A stretch of 64,000 nt of DNA from Diadema setosum (Eukaryota > Echinodermata > Echinoidea > Diadematoida > Diadematidae): assembly GCA_033980235.1 (NCBI GenBank), contig CM067062.1, positions 13,597,991 through 13,661,990 on the forward strand, in the 5' to 3' direction. A program made the position numbers and the translations under genes. Of the stretch, positions 39,501 to 53,000 are shown piece after piece. Position 1 is the first letter of the stretch; the number at the start of each line of letters is the position of its first letter. A model generated the notes under the pieces. That model ran no database searches and was not told the origin of the DNA. It worked only from the letters and a program-made list of their open reading frames with translations.

Positions 39501-42500
39501 TGTGTGCGTGTACATAGTCATTCCCATGCCACTGCATGTTATACTATACGTGCATGGCACACGTGCATGGCACGCTACGATACCACTAGCATGTGCTTTA
39601 GTGCAGTGCAGTGGCTAGCTCCAGCACCAAAATAATTTCCTCTTTTTGGCACCCAGGGTACAACCTTTTTAAAAAAATAAATAATTCAACAAAATGGCTG
39701 ATTTTTATTTGGTACCCCGGGATACTATTTATGTCATCATACAATGTATGCAGACATACATTCATGCGTACATTCATGCTGCACTTGCACAAGCACATAT
39801 CTACATGCATGCTTGACCCAAATTTCCAAAGGTTGTCTATATTCATTCTGTTGATGATGAAAATTTTGTCTGCGTAAATGTGCATGACAGATTGATATGT
39901 GCATGTGAAGGATACACCTATTTCTTGCTTGTTTTAGTCATTGGACTAAATGAAAACCATGGACTTGTTGAAAGTTCATGGTTACAGACAATCAGACATA
40001 CAAACATACATGTATAACCACACTGTGGGACAAACTCATTCGACAGATGGCGTGCCAACTCTGCTGTGAAGCTGGCAATGGATTTCTAATACATAGGTGG
40101 AGAATTCCTCACAGGGATTTGTTGGCGATGTGTGTTTGTTTAGATTTTGCTGTACTACAATATGTGCCATATTCTTGCCACACACTAGCTCTTTTCAGCA
40201 CATTGCCTATTTCAAATGGTTTAGACAGGGTAGGCCTGTGCAAACTTGTTTCACATGTGATGCCAGTTTGAAAATCAGAATAGAATTAGCACTACACATT
40301 GTGAGAGGAGGCTGCACCCCTTTGCTTCTGAACTAGTTTGTATTCTTTATAATGGTCAAGCAGCAAGTAATCCATGACGAGCAGCAAGTAATCCCTGATG
40401 TGTTGAAGAAATATCAATCGCATCTACTTCCTTTCCCAAGGCGCCCTCGTTCTACTGGGAGCTGGAAATCTGTTCCTATGGTGACGCTGCTGAGGACTCG
40501 GGACCCAACGTGTCGATGGGTTTGGCCCCGCCAGCCCAAAAGAGGGAAGGGACTAGCAATTGGACCAATCCAATTGGAACGGTGCTGTTCCCAGTGTAAG
40601 TCCAACCTTCATTTTATATGAGATTCTTGTTTGTTAGCCTTGTACACATAGCACCTAGAGTGGGGAATTAAGGACAGGGCATTATTTGATTAGTGTTTGT
40701 ACGCAACACAGAACTATCGGCTTCACAATACAGTCATATTTTATCAAGTAGAGTGTAGTACCAAATACTTAGAGTCACTTTAGTTCAGTTTAGTGTAACC
40801 AAGGTAGCTTTTCTTGGTTAATAGGTAAACAGGGTATTCAAATATGGTTCTGAAAAATTTTCATGCAGTTTGTAGTGCTCTAATGATTTTATATGTAATG
40901 ATAAATCTTTAGTATATTGAATATTCCAGTGGTTTTGTATATTTTGAGTAATGTGTACATATATCTCTGATTCTCTGAAAGATTTTATTCAGTTTTAAAA
41001 GCCAACAGAGATTTTGAATGCAGTAATGTCATGGGGCAAGTTTTGTCTAGTCAAATTTATAACATTTCATTGTAGCATATTCTGAATGTTCATTTTGCCA
41101 CTTTGCCTGCCCAAATGCTGTAGGAGTGGACATGCCATACACTACAGTGGAGCCAGCTTGCTTCGCTGGAAGAGCGTCCGTCTGGACATAGTCCTCAAAG
41201 TCGGCGACACCATTGGGATGGGCTGGCAGCGCAACGAGGATGCATCATCGGCAGTGGCAGCGGCCAGCGGCGGGGAGGGCGTTCCAGGTCAGCCGGCCAT
41301 GGGACACGTCTTCATGACCCTCAACGGCCATAAATTTGCCCCCACACTTGAGGAGGTCAGCAGCGGACTCTGGCCGGTGGTCCACGTCCAGAAGAAGGTA
41401 TCCTGTGATGTGTTGGTGGTGATACGGGAGATGCATGTGACCCTGATATTGATTACAAAGATGATGATGATGATAATGATCGTGTTATTATTAAATGTAC
41501 AAATGATATTCATCAACATGGGATTGTTCGGGACCTGATGATGATTTGCATTTGTTATAAAGATAGTAGAGTAGTTTGTGCAGATAATTGTCGTATTGCA
41601 TTTTAGTGACACTAGCATGGTGTGGCAGTAGCTTTGGGTGTGATGTTACACTTGGTGCAGTATTGATGATGAAAGTGCTGTTGATTGTGCCATCTATGAT
41701 GATGCTGTTGACGTTGAGAGAAATGTAGTGAATGTAACAATTTTGTGTATGATAAAAAATTATAACTTTCTCTTCGTGTTTCACTTGTCTGTCTGAATCT
41801 TTCCATGTTCATATATTGCACAATGTAAATGTTTGAGGGGAACTTTCCATTCAACAGAATCCAGTCACAGATTTACATATCTCCCCCCCCCCCCAATGTT
41901 ATTCCGCTTTCCAGAACACCCAGGTCAGAGCCAACTTTGGCAGCCGACCCTTTGCCTACGTGGACGGCCACTGCCACCACACAGCGGCCATGGAATCCTC
42001 CGACTCCATGGAGGAGATTACAGCAAACTTTGGCGCCCTGCCCTTCCATGGGGACTTCGACAGCGACAGCGACCATGAGAGCCTGCCCCCGGAGACCCCC
42101 ACCGCCCAGGCATCGACCACACTCGCTGCAGATGCTGGGATCAATTTCAAACTGGCGACTCCACAAAAGATAAGAAAAGGTAAATTATAGATAGGATTCA
42201 CTCGTTTAGAACACTGCCATAGAAGAGTTCTGCTGCATTAATTGAAGTGAAATTTATGTATGATGAATTTGCTGTTCAATTCCATTTTGTTTGCAGATTA
42301 TTGCAGTCATCTTCATAATAACATACCATATACCATACATGCCATATATTAAAAACGAGTCTTGAGTTTTGCGAATCAGGACTTCCCAGCAATTTTGCAA
42401 GTGGTTAAAATTGCAATCAAGGAGTACAGCAGTGGACAGAGAAATGAATGCCTGTACAATGCATTCATGCTCGGATCAGACTTCATACTGTTTGCATGTT

Positions 42501-43972
42501 TTGAAATTGGTGAATAGCATCCAAGTCATGAAATTCGCAAAAATAACATCCTGCAAAATATATGGCATATACAGTAGTAAGTTTGCACACTAAGACCAGA
42601 CTTTTTCCTTGTTGTCCCTTTGCCAGAATATGATATTGCGGAGTCACAGCACTACAGTCTGCCCGGTGCCTACGCCGACTTCACCACAACTGGCCTGTCC
42701 CAACACCAGGGGGCGCCCTCTGCCACGACAGATGATTCCGACGATGATGACCGAGACGGGGAGGGGCAGCAGGACCACGTGGCGCTCCTCGTCAGAGCCT
42801 GGGAGCTCAAAGTCTTCCCCGTCATCCGGCGGAGATTCAGGAATGAGGCGGAACGTAGGTCTGGCCTGGAGCAAATCAAAGGAGCCTTACAGCTTGGTAT
42901 ATCTTCTTTTAGTCTTCCTTCCAATATCTCTCTGTCTGTGCAAAATTTCATCAGATTTGTATCTAGTGTTATGTAACAGTAAGATTACTGTATACGCCAT
43001 ATATTTCGCGAGTCTAAATTTTCGCGAATCAAGACTTCCCGACTATTTCGCGAGTGGTTAAATTCGCGATCTTGGAGTCGTGTACTGAAAGGAAAAATGT
43101 AAACACGTACGTCACATTCATATCGGTATTAGAGTCAATATTTTGGCATGTTTTTAATTTCGCGAATAGCAGCTGACTCGTGAAATTCGCGAAAATAAAA
43201 ACCTCACGAAATATTCAGCGTATACAGTATATTGTCCTTCAATTGAAGGTGAAAGAATAGCTATTCCCTAATTTCTGTATCTATTGGGGGAACCCATGTC
43301 AGTGCAAAGAATTAATTGGATCAAAGCAACAGAATGATTTGACAAGTTATCTTCGGTCCTTTGAAGATGAGAAAATACATATATGTAGCAGCTTAGTATT
43401 ACTGTTCACAAACAGATGTGATATCTACACTGTATCTTTTCATATTGTGTGCATCTCTGTTAATAAGTCTCTATATTTTGCCCTTTTCCCCCTTGAAAAA
43501 GCAACCCTAGACAAAGTACATTACCATTGAAGGTTAATGAATGAAGACCCCACCTATCTTAAAAACTCTCTGAATGGCTGTAGGCATGACAGACATTGCA
43601 CGGCAAACCGTAGAGTTCCTGTACGAGGAGAACGGCGGAATCCCGCGCGACCTGCACCTGCCGACGATCGACGATGTCAAGGTGGAGGCGGCACGCTTCA
43701 CGATAGACAAGGTGCGCAAGGGCACCACGGTGCTGATCCGTCCCCTGGGAGAGGAGAGCACCGGTGCTGCAGGAGGCACCCTGGTGCCCAAGTACGCCAT
43801 TCGTAGCATGCTGAAGACCCTGGGCCTGGCTGGTGTCGTCCTCGACGTTGATTCGGTGAGTGGTAAAGCACTAGTTAGATTGCCATTACATGTGTTACTG
43901 AGAGACTACAAATAGTAGTAGTAGTAGTAATGGTGTTGTTGTTATTATTGTTATTGTTATCTTTTATTATTA

Positions 43973-44039
<67 letters not shown>

Positions 44040-47000
44040 CATTATTATCATCATCATCATTTTTTTCCTTGTTACATCATCTTCATTATCATCATCGTTA
44101 TCATCAACATCGTTAGATGTACTTGTATTATTTTGTGTCGTATGTCAGACAATCTGCATCTTTTCTGTAAATACTAGTGTACATTTCTTTGCTGTATGAA
44201 ATATTGAATGTCAGCAAGAAGCAATAGCCACATTCATTCCATTCTGTTCAAACAATCTTATGTAGGAGAAGATTGTTTTCTGTTGCACAAAAGAAGAACC
44301 AAAAAACTAATGATAAAAGGAGACAATATATGTGTAGATTCCAAGAAACTTTACTCTTTAAAGCTAAACCAAACACGATAACCTGATGAATTTTACTGCA
44401 GCAACATGAGCTGGTCCAAGTAGAGTCCTACTTGAAGAGTGAGGGCGTCCTAGTGCGCTACTGGTATCCGCTCGACATGCTGGAGCGTCCCCAGGGTGGA
44501 ATGCGGCGAGCCAGCAGCTCACTGACAGGAACGACGTCCATTGATATCTCAAACATTCAGTTGCACAGGTTAGTTTCCACAGTTGTCATGGTTGCCCTAC
44601 CTTCGTATTTATAGAATTATCCAGACTACTGGAAACAAAGAAACTTGCATGGGGATACATGCCTATATATGATGCAGTCATTAGCAGAATGTTCCATTTC
44701 TTTAAGGGAGTGAAAAAACTTGGCATATTTGTCAGTGGCAAACATGAGATAAGTATCGAAAATGATTTGTATCAGAGTTCAGTGAAAAAGAGAAAATAAG
44801 TGAGTGTACATCAAAACTGTCGAGACAATAGAAAGCATGAAGTATTCACATCTGGAGTAGATTATTTTCATCTTGAACTTAGCACAAGGTGGTAACAGTG
44901 GCAACAAAGGATATCAGTGAAGAAATCTTATATTCCTTGTCCATTCCTATAAGCAGACTTGTGGTAGTCAGAGCATTATTTTTATTTAAGTGCCATGCAT
45001 GTGAAAGATGAAGAGTGTGAGGAGATGCTGTCCATGTTTGTTGTGCACTCTAGACTAGGACAGGTTTTACTTTTGTGGTGTGTGTGCATATTTGCAAGGT
45101 ATGTCAGTGGTGCCGTAAGGCAAAAAAACTACAGAAGGCAACAGCAATTCAAAATTTAACCATTACTTTATTGATGCATGATGCCGTTGTAGTTTCCAGG
45201 TCCTTCATAAAGCTTGGGAATGACTTTCATTAATAGCAGGGCATACAAAACTCAAGTTTGATTTCGTTCCATTTATATTGACAGAGAGTTGCTGCAGCGA
45301 GAGTCATCTTTGGCCAGCCTGTACTGCCGCACAGCTCTCACCAAGTTCCTCTCCCACTGCCAGAGTCCGGAGGTCATCGAAGCCATCCCTTGCTCCTTGG
45401 CCCTTTCTCCTGCTCAGCAACCCTCCTCTTCCACCTCCTCCTCGTCCTCTTCTTCCGCCTCCCAAGCAACAGCTGGTGGGGGTGCCAGACAGCACATTTC
45501 TCATCTCCAGCTCCTGTCCAACCAACTCTTGGCGGCCTCGCAGCAGAACGGCCGCCTGCGGGACCCCTCCCTCCTGACCTCTCGTGGGGTTGGGCGCTGT
45601 CTCTCACCCCTCCTAACCCGAAGCCTGACCGCCGTCTTCTACGGGGCCAAGGCGTGGCCTCACCTTAAGCGGGAGTTGGCTATCTCCATAGCTACGGCGG
45701 CCCAACAAGGGGAGCGCCACCTGCTGGAACTGACCAATCACATCTGTGGAATATTTCAGGTACTACCCACAGGGATCATATCCATGATACCATCAAGTAC
45801 CTGGGCTCTAAATTTCAGTGACATTTCTCAAGCATTGAAAGGGATAGCTTATTGTTGTTAATTCTGATATTGTTGTGACCACTGTATACTATAAATCTAT
45901 TCATGTGTAGTTACAGTAGATTGTACTTCAGACTTAAGAAGCATAGCATGAAATCTGTGTCGGTCAAGTGATATGGGACATTTTTGTTACATTTCTGAAA
46001 AGATACCTGTCTTTTCTTTAAATAAAAAAAGTGTTGGTTTCTCTCTTTTCCAAGTAGTAGATTGTTTTGTTTTGTTTTGTGTTTGTTTGTTTTGTTTTTT
46101 GTTTTTTTTTTTGGGGGGGGGGTTAATGGGCAAACAGTTATCAATGCTCAGCTGCTGGGTGTCTGAGAAACAGAATCTTTTTGTATCTGATATCATTCTG
46201 TGATACTTTCCTGACATGTGACCTCTATGTGTCTTTACATGAATGACAAATCCACCAAAATACGTGCTAGATTCCTGCTTTATGCTGTACTTTTAGGATA
46301 TCTGAAACATATCCCTGCTGCTTATCTGCATAAAGAGAAAAGTGACACTTTACCTGATGTTGCTTTCATTCTCATTTTTCAGTAATTTGTTAATTTTGAC
46401 ATTCTCATTGTGCACAGGATCCTACAACCTCCTTTGATGTAGAGTCAATCACAATAGGTGATAAGATCAACAGCAGTTACATCTTCAAGAATGCTGTCAG
46501 CCTCGTCGTCAGCTGCAAGAGAGACCCCAGCTCTTCACACCGAGAGTAAGTTCAGAAAAGCTGGTGAGATTGAACTTTAAATCGGGGGATGTTTCACAAA
46601 GAACTTAAGTTGATCTTGAAAGTTAAGATCAACTTAAAATTATGGTATGATGTGTGTTTTTTCCATGATATTCCAACTTGGCAATGAAAATGAAAAAATT
46701 CAAGACTTTTTTATGCAGGTATCAATATACAAAATAGAATAAGTGACAAAGGAATTTGTAAATTCTGACAATTTGAAATTGATTCTGAAAACATTGAATA
46801 AAGCTGAGTAGTTAATTCTTCTGACCAGTGAACAAGTTTGTAGTCTTTAGATTCTTTTAACACAATGTAATAAGAGCATGAAATTAGTTCCAATCGGCAC
46901 CAAATGATGAATGACATCAATTAATCAGAGGAAGATACTGATTTAGTGAAGTAGAAATTTAAAACATGATGGATTTCAAGCAAAGGTCAGTGGGTGCTTC

Positions 47001-50000
47001 TATCCAGTGGTAGATAAATTTGTGAATTGATTTGTTTCCAGGTCATCATTATACCAAGCTCCCTGGGCAAGAGTAAGCAGCTACAGCATGGGACAAAGAG
47101 TCAGGAAGTCTGGCAGTGTCGCGCCCCTAGAGGTGGTCAGCTACCCCGCTGACACCACCGGCAATACGTCAGGAGGGTTGACCACTCCGTCGTCCCAGGT
47201 CATTGATCCTTACCCTTCGGTGGTCATGCCCTGCAACAAGATCCATGTGAAAGCCGGCGTCTCTCCTGCCCCAAAGTATATCCTCTGCATCCATGGACTG
47301 CCGGCGGAGTTTCCTCTTGCAGTCGCCTTTGTTGAATGCTTGATTGGTTGCCATCAGGAAGTGGGGGATCAAAAGGTCAAAGGTCATGCCGATGTTACAT
47401 TGACACCTGTTGCAGAACCCAAGGGGGAAAGAGAGGAGATTCTGAAGAAACAACTGAAAATCAACACCACAGTGTACGTGCGAGTGCTGGAGCTACTTTG
47501 TGGGTACCTAAGTAAGGCTGATGTTCCTGCGATTGTCAAAGAGCGCTTGTTCTTGATCATGGCACAAATTCTTAGGCTCATCCGGAAGGCAGATGATGCA
47601 GATGGGGCCAGTGCCTCTCCCATCACCTTGATCCCGCAGAATGTGCTGATGGAGCTTCGGCGCTTCCGGAGTGAAATCAGTCGGCTCTTTGACGAGGAGG
47701 CTCTGCTGGCTGTGATAGGGAGTGGCTCTGTTACTCCTGGGCAGCACACATCCTACTTCCAAGCCCTGATGGAGGTGTGCCTGGCTGTCTTTGAGATTGA
47801 TCAACTGCAGGTGGCCCCCCTCTCTGGATCATCCTCCATCTCGGTGACAGTTACCCTGCCCCCTCCCAGGCCATCATCCATGGTGAGCCCCAAGCAGCTG
47901 GTGCGTTCCAGCCCTCAAGTCACCTCCAGGAAGAGAAGACCCAAGATGAAACGTGCAGCGCAGCAGAAGAGGACTCCCCACAACAGTGAGAGCGACAGCG
48001 GTGAGGCGTCCTCCAATGGGGCCAGCCAACCGGAGGACATGCTGTGGTTCCACCGGGCCTCGACGCTTAACCTCATTCTCAGACACCTTGACAGTCAGGA
48101 TCCACAGGGAGAGTCAGCCATGAAGACAGCCATCAAGGATGCGCATCAAAGTCTGATAACACCCATTGCTCACACCAGGTTGATGATCATCTCAGGGCTG
48201 CCTCCCAATATGGAAGAACCTGCTGCACGCAGAGCAATCTTCAAGGCTTGCAATCAGGCGGGCGGACTCTTTCAAGATGAGCTTTGGATACCAGTTCAGG
48301 AGGAGGTGAAGCCGCCAACAGCAATTGATGATGAGTCAAAGGAAGGGGGACCAGAACCATGCCAACAGGTTGAAGTGTCAACCCCTCTGGAGACAAACTC
48401 TGCAGAGCATGCTTCCCGAGAAACGCAGGAGACGCTGGACTCTGCCATGGGCAATGATAGGCCCCAAGGGACTTCAGACACCCAGGCCAGACCATCACCA
48501 TCTGACAACAAAGGTGCTACTCCATCTCCGGATGGTGACTCTGAGCCAAGTGACGACAGTGATGCAACAGATGGTGCTGGTAAGAAACACTTTGTGCAGG
48601 GATATGCAGTCCTGGAGGTGCGCAGCAAAGCAAAAGTGGAGGACGTTGAACATGCCCTCCTCAACAGCCGCATTCTGGATGAATCTGTAGCGTTTGACAA
48701 TGGCTCCATGATGAGTGTCACCGGGGAAGATCTCCTCACAATTGCAACAGTCACACCATCCCTCCTGACTGAACCCTCCGAGATGGAGGCCCTGGTAGGG
48801 TACCTTCGTCACAAACTCCTCCGGCAGGAGAACTCTGAGCATCTATCCCTTAGCCAGGAAACCTCCTCTTCCCTGGAAGAGATCTTCAACAGCTGTGTCA
48901 GGTGTTTGCATTTCAAGCAGAAGGCAAGCGTTGACTCTGATGCTGCCCACCCAGAGGTCCGTTTATCCAAGGATCAGGTGCTTTCTAGCTGTCCAGGCAA
49001 CCTCCTGAGGGAATTTTTCAGCGCTATTCATCCCGCCAAGTTGACTGTCGATGAGTTTGTCGGTGACATCATTCAGAAGTATGGTGTGCCACTACCGGAG
49101 GTCAAGGAAAAGAAGCCAGGTAAGAACTTGATGACAAAAAGCAAGGTCAAGTCTTATTTAGAGATATCACTATTGAAATTAGGAAGCACATAAACTTAAT
49201 ATAATTTCTCATTAAATCAGTTTTATGATATTAGCAATATCATTGTTAAAGCCGTAAAGTCCAGTGTTACATTTACTTGATGTAATTTGTTGTAGAAGGT
49301 ATACACTATAGTAATGTTAGAAATATCCCTGTGTACACATGTAACTCATCTCAGTAGGTATAGTAAGTTACATTACATGGCAAATGACAGGTTATGTTAA
49401 TGCAAAATATATTTTGTACAGTGTCTTCAAAAGAGTTTACATAGTAAAGTAATGTGTGAGATTGCTCAAGTTGTTATCAATTTTTTTTCTTCTTTGTCTG
49501 TTTAAAGCAACAAAACCAGGCAAGGAGCATGGCAAGGGCTCTGGAAGGCGGCCAAGCAAGACGATGACCAAAGAGAGATATTCATCAGAGCTGTCTTCAG
49601 GCAAGGTCAAGTGAGTATCAAAGAAAGAAGAACAAGAGAAATTTTAAGATACTGACAAAAAGAATGAGATTGAGCAAGCCCTTTTGGAAAAGTTACTTCA
49701 TGCAAGGACTACTGGTTTACCAATTTCCCACATGAGAATGAAAAGAGCTCTTACTTGATGAAGTGGTTGTAGACTCACAAATACCATCATGTGGAGTTTA
49801 TTCACAACTACATGTAGAGACATCTGTTTTTGTATGAAGATACAAACGAACCAAGAACTAGAAAAATACCTCAGGAGCAGCTCCTAACAACAAAGGCAGC
49901 CAACATGAAGTATGCCCTGTGTTAGAGCATATGACTGACATCGATGGTGCATTGTGGTAGGTAAAAAAATCTGCAGAACACAATGACACAGGAGTGCAAT

Positions 50001-53000
50001 TACGCAGCAGTACTGTGAAGGCTCTCAACCATCCATACATAGAGATGACCACATAATAGTCAAAGTCAATCTCCAGAGTCCCAGAAACTGAAGTTTGTCT
50101 GCTTGATATATGATGTAATGGTCCAATTACATCAGGAGAACTTTATCCTCAAAGCCTTTTTTTTTCGCCCTGATGCTTCGTTTAGTAATGATTGCTCCAT
50201 TAACCTGGCTTCCCAGTCCACATTATATTTTGCATCATAATGATACTAAATGCCTGTTAAAAGCGGTGACATTTTTCTGTTGTGCTGAGGAGGTTGTAAT
50301 ATTACATGTTAATGATTTTTATCAATTAAAAGTGTGATTGTGGATTTATTCCTCTTCAGGCTGTCTTCAGCAGCAGACAAGAAATCCAAGAGCGCCGAGA
50401 AGAAGACCAACCAACGCGACATGAGCATGAAGGAGAAAGCACTGCTGGCAGAGACTGGCATCAAGGGAGGAGAGATCAAGAAGGGCCTCAGCCTACATGG
50501 ATTACTACGTCTGGGACTGGACAAGGCCAATGAGGACGTGTGCATGCTGTGGCGGGGGCTCTTAGGGGCTGGATTTGATCTCCACTTTGCAAGGTTTGTT
50601 TTTGACACTGTTTCCTACATTTGAATGCTCAGTGGCATTTGTGTTCCAGTATTAACTCACTCCTTGAACGGTCCATTTATTTCTATTTTGGACAGTTTTG
50701 TAGACTGAAACCAGCAGTGGTCCATATAGATTCTTGTAAAATGGAATATCATAGATATTATGAATGTCATCTTGCATTGAACACATTTCTAAATTGTATT
50801 TACTCTACTACAAGTGTACCTTGCATTATCCCTCTATTGTGCCAGGGGCGCTTTGTCTTCATTTATGAAGTGTAGTAAAGAAGAAAAATCTAGTGAATGT
50901 TTAAGCTGATGCTGAACATAATTGTTTTGTGATGTTTTCCTGCAAAATAAAGACATGTGTAAAATGCAATTGTCAGTTTTCAAAATTGACATTTATGCCC
51001 TGTTAATCATGTGCATGTTCATTATTGTGTCAAAAATGTGAAATTTATGTATCTGAAAAAAAAAAAAGGAAACATACAAGTGCTGTACATGTACTAATAT
51101 TTACCCATAATGTGGGGCAAGTATGATAAAAAAAAAAGTTATTTTGCTTGACCAAAAATTCAGAACCAGACATGAAGACCCAAACAAGGCTGTAGCCTCC
51201 CAACAGTCCTGGACCAGCCAACAGGACCAGGCTCTGGTCCACTACACCAACGAGCTGTGCCTCAAACTGGCCATCACGCCCTCCAGGCTCCACCCACATG
51301 AGATAGTCCTTTCACAGGCAGACCTGGCCCGGTCACAGTTCAGCTGTCTCTCTGGTGAGCAGGAAGATCAGTTTCACTTGTCAACTTGAGCTCTTTTACA
51401 ATATCATTATTTTTGTCTTCTTTTTATTCATAAGGATCCTATTTTCACACCTTCCTCTTTGCTTGCATGTGTGGTGAGTTTTAGTGGGTCATTATAGTGT
51501 GTATCTCTTGGTGGTCCCACATCATGAATTCATATTAAAAAAACAGATGGAAATATTTAAACAGGATATTTATATACCCTTTTCTGAAAGTAGTTTATGG
51601 GTGCTGGATGATCTAAAATTTGTGCATGTCTGTAGCATTTCTCTCTGCAGGGATTCCTCACATAAAAAAGCCTTATCATTTTCAATTCTCAATTCTCAAA
51701 TGTATTATGCAGCCTTTGATCGAATAACATACTCCATCATGCTGGAAAATCATAGTCGTCCAAGAAATGGTGAATGTGACCATATTATATTAACTACTGT
51801 AAAAGTGGAAAATTTTTGCGCATTCCAGAAACTACTGTGAAAATAAAAGCTCGCAAATATTTTTGCTTACCATATGTTCCTGTAGTGAATGTTTTGATTC
51901 CGCAGAATTAAAATCATGCAAACTCATCTTACCCAGCCGAGTGCGAAATTGTCCACTTTTACAGTATTTGGTAATGTGTAGTCCTGCCAACAAATAACCA
52001 TAAAAGCTGAGAAAAATCAGAAGTATGAGCCAAATTATGCTGCCGAATCATTGGATCAAGCCATATGTATTTTCTTGCCATCCCTTGGTTTCTGTAACAG
52101 GTGTTCCCATGGCAACCATCCGGCTGCGCTATGCCTTCCTCCAATCTCTCAACTCCAACTTGGAGCACCACTTCCTGCCGCTGGTCGACCTGCGGCCCGC
52201 CCAGTCTCTACAGGAGAGTACGGCGGCGCTGCTGAGTCGCACCAGATCATGGCTGTTTTACGACACCAAAGTGCGCTTTTTCAACACCCTGCTGGACGCC
52301 ACGGCCCAGAGGAACGTGGACCAAGCAGCTCCCGAGGTCTCCCTAGACCCCCTGCAAGTCATAGGCAGTGAGTGCTAACAGACGAGAAGTCTTTGATGAT
52401 TTTCAAAAATAGAAACACTCCTCAGTAAATATCAACGTAGTTAAAGTGTCATGCCATAGTTACTACTGTGCTCCTGATACCACATGTAAAAACTAAGGCT
52501 GATGAGCATAGTTCCTTATTTTGTGGATCATCAGCATAAAATACCTTGCCAAAGGAACTGCGCTCATCACCTTTAATATCAATTTTTCAAACAGTTCCTA
52601 TATTCTTTTTGACCACAAAAATAGGAAAAAGTTCCAGAAATAGTTTCTTTTTTTTCAAAATCAAAACTATCTCAGGTGTGAGCTTCAACTTGAACCATGC
52701 CATTGGGGAACCACATGTTACCAATCTCAACCACTACATGTTTTCCCTGTTTTCTGCATTTCAAATGGAGAAGATTTGTAGAAGTGAACTTCTATAATTC
52801 TTTAACTGGAAACACCACAGAACAAGATTCATAGACAATCTAACCTTTCAAATGTAGCACCACTGAGAGCTTCTTTGTTATCTATCTCTCCACAGCAGCC
52901 ACCAAGGACAACTCCACAGTCTTCTGCCAGGCTGCCGCTGCCCTGGCCGGTATCGACTCCTCCCAGCTGTGCGTCAAGATCGCCAGCGGCGGGGATCCAA

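Noticed and set aside
43875..44199. Ile/Leu-rich frames on both strands
   Set aside because: They are translations of the ATT microsatellite.
47088..49193. A 701-residue intronless gene starting with Met at 47088
   Set aside because: The frame is open upstream to a good acceptor at 47041 and joins exon 31 in phase; downstream it reads past a GTAAGA donor. It is an internal exon of HECTD4.
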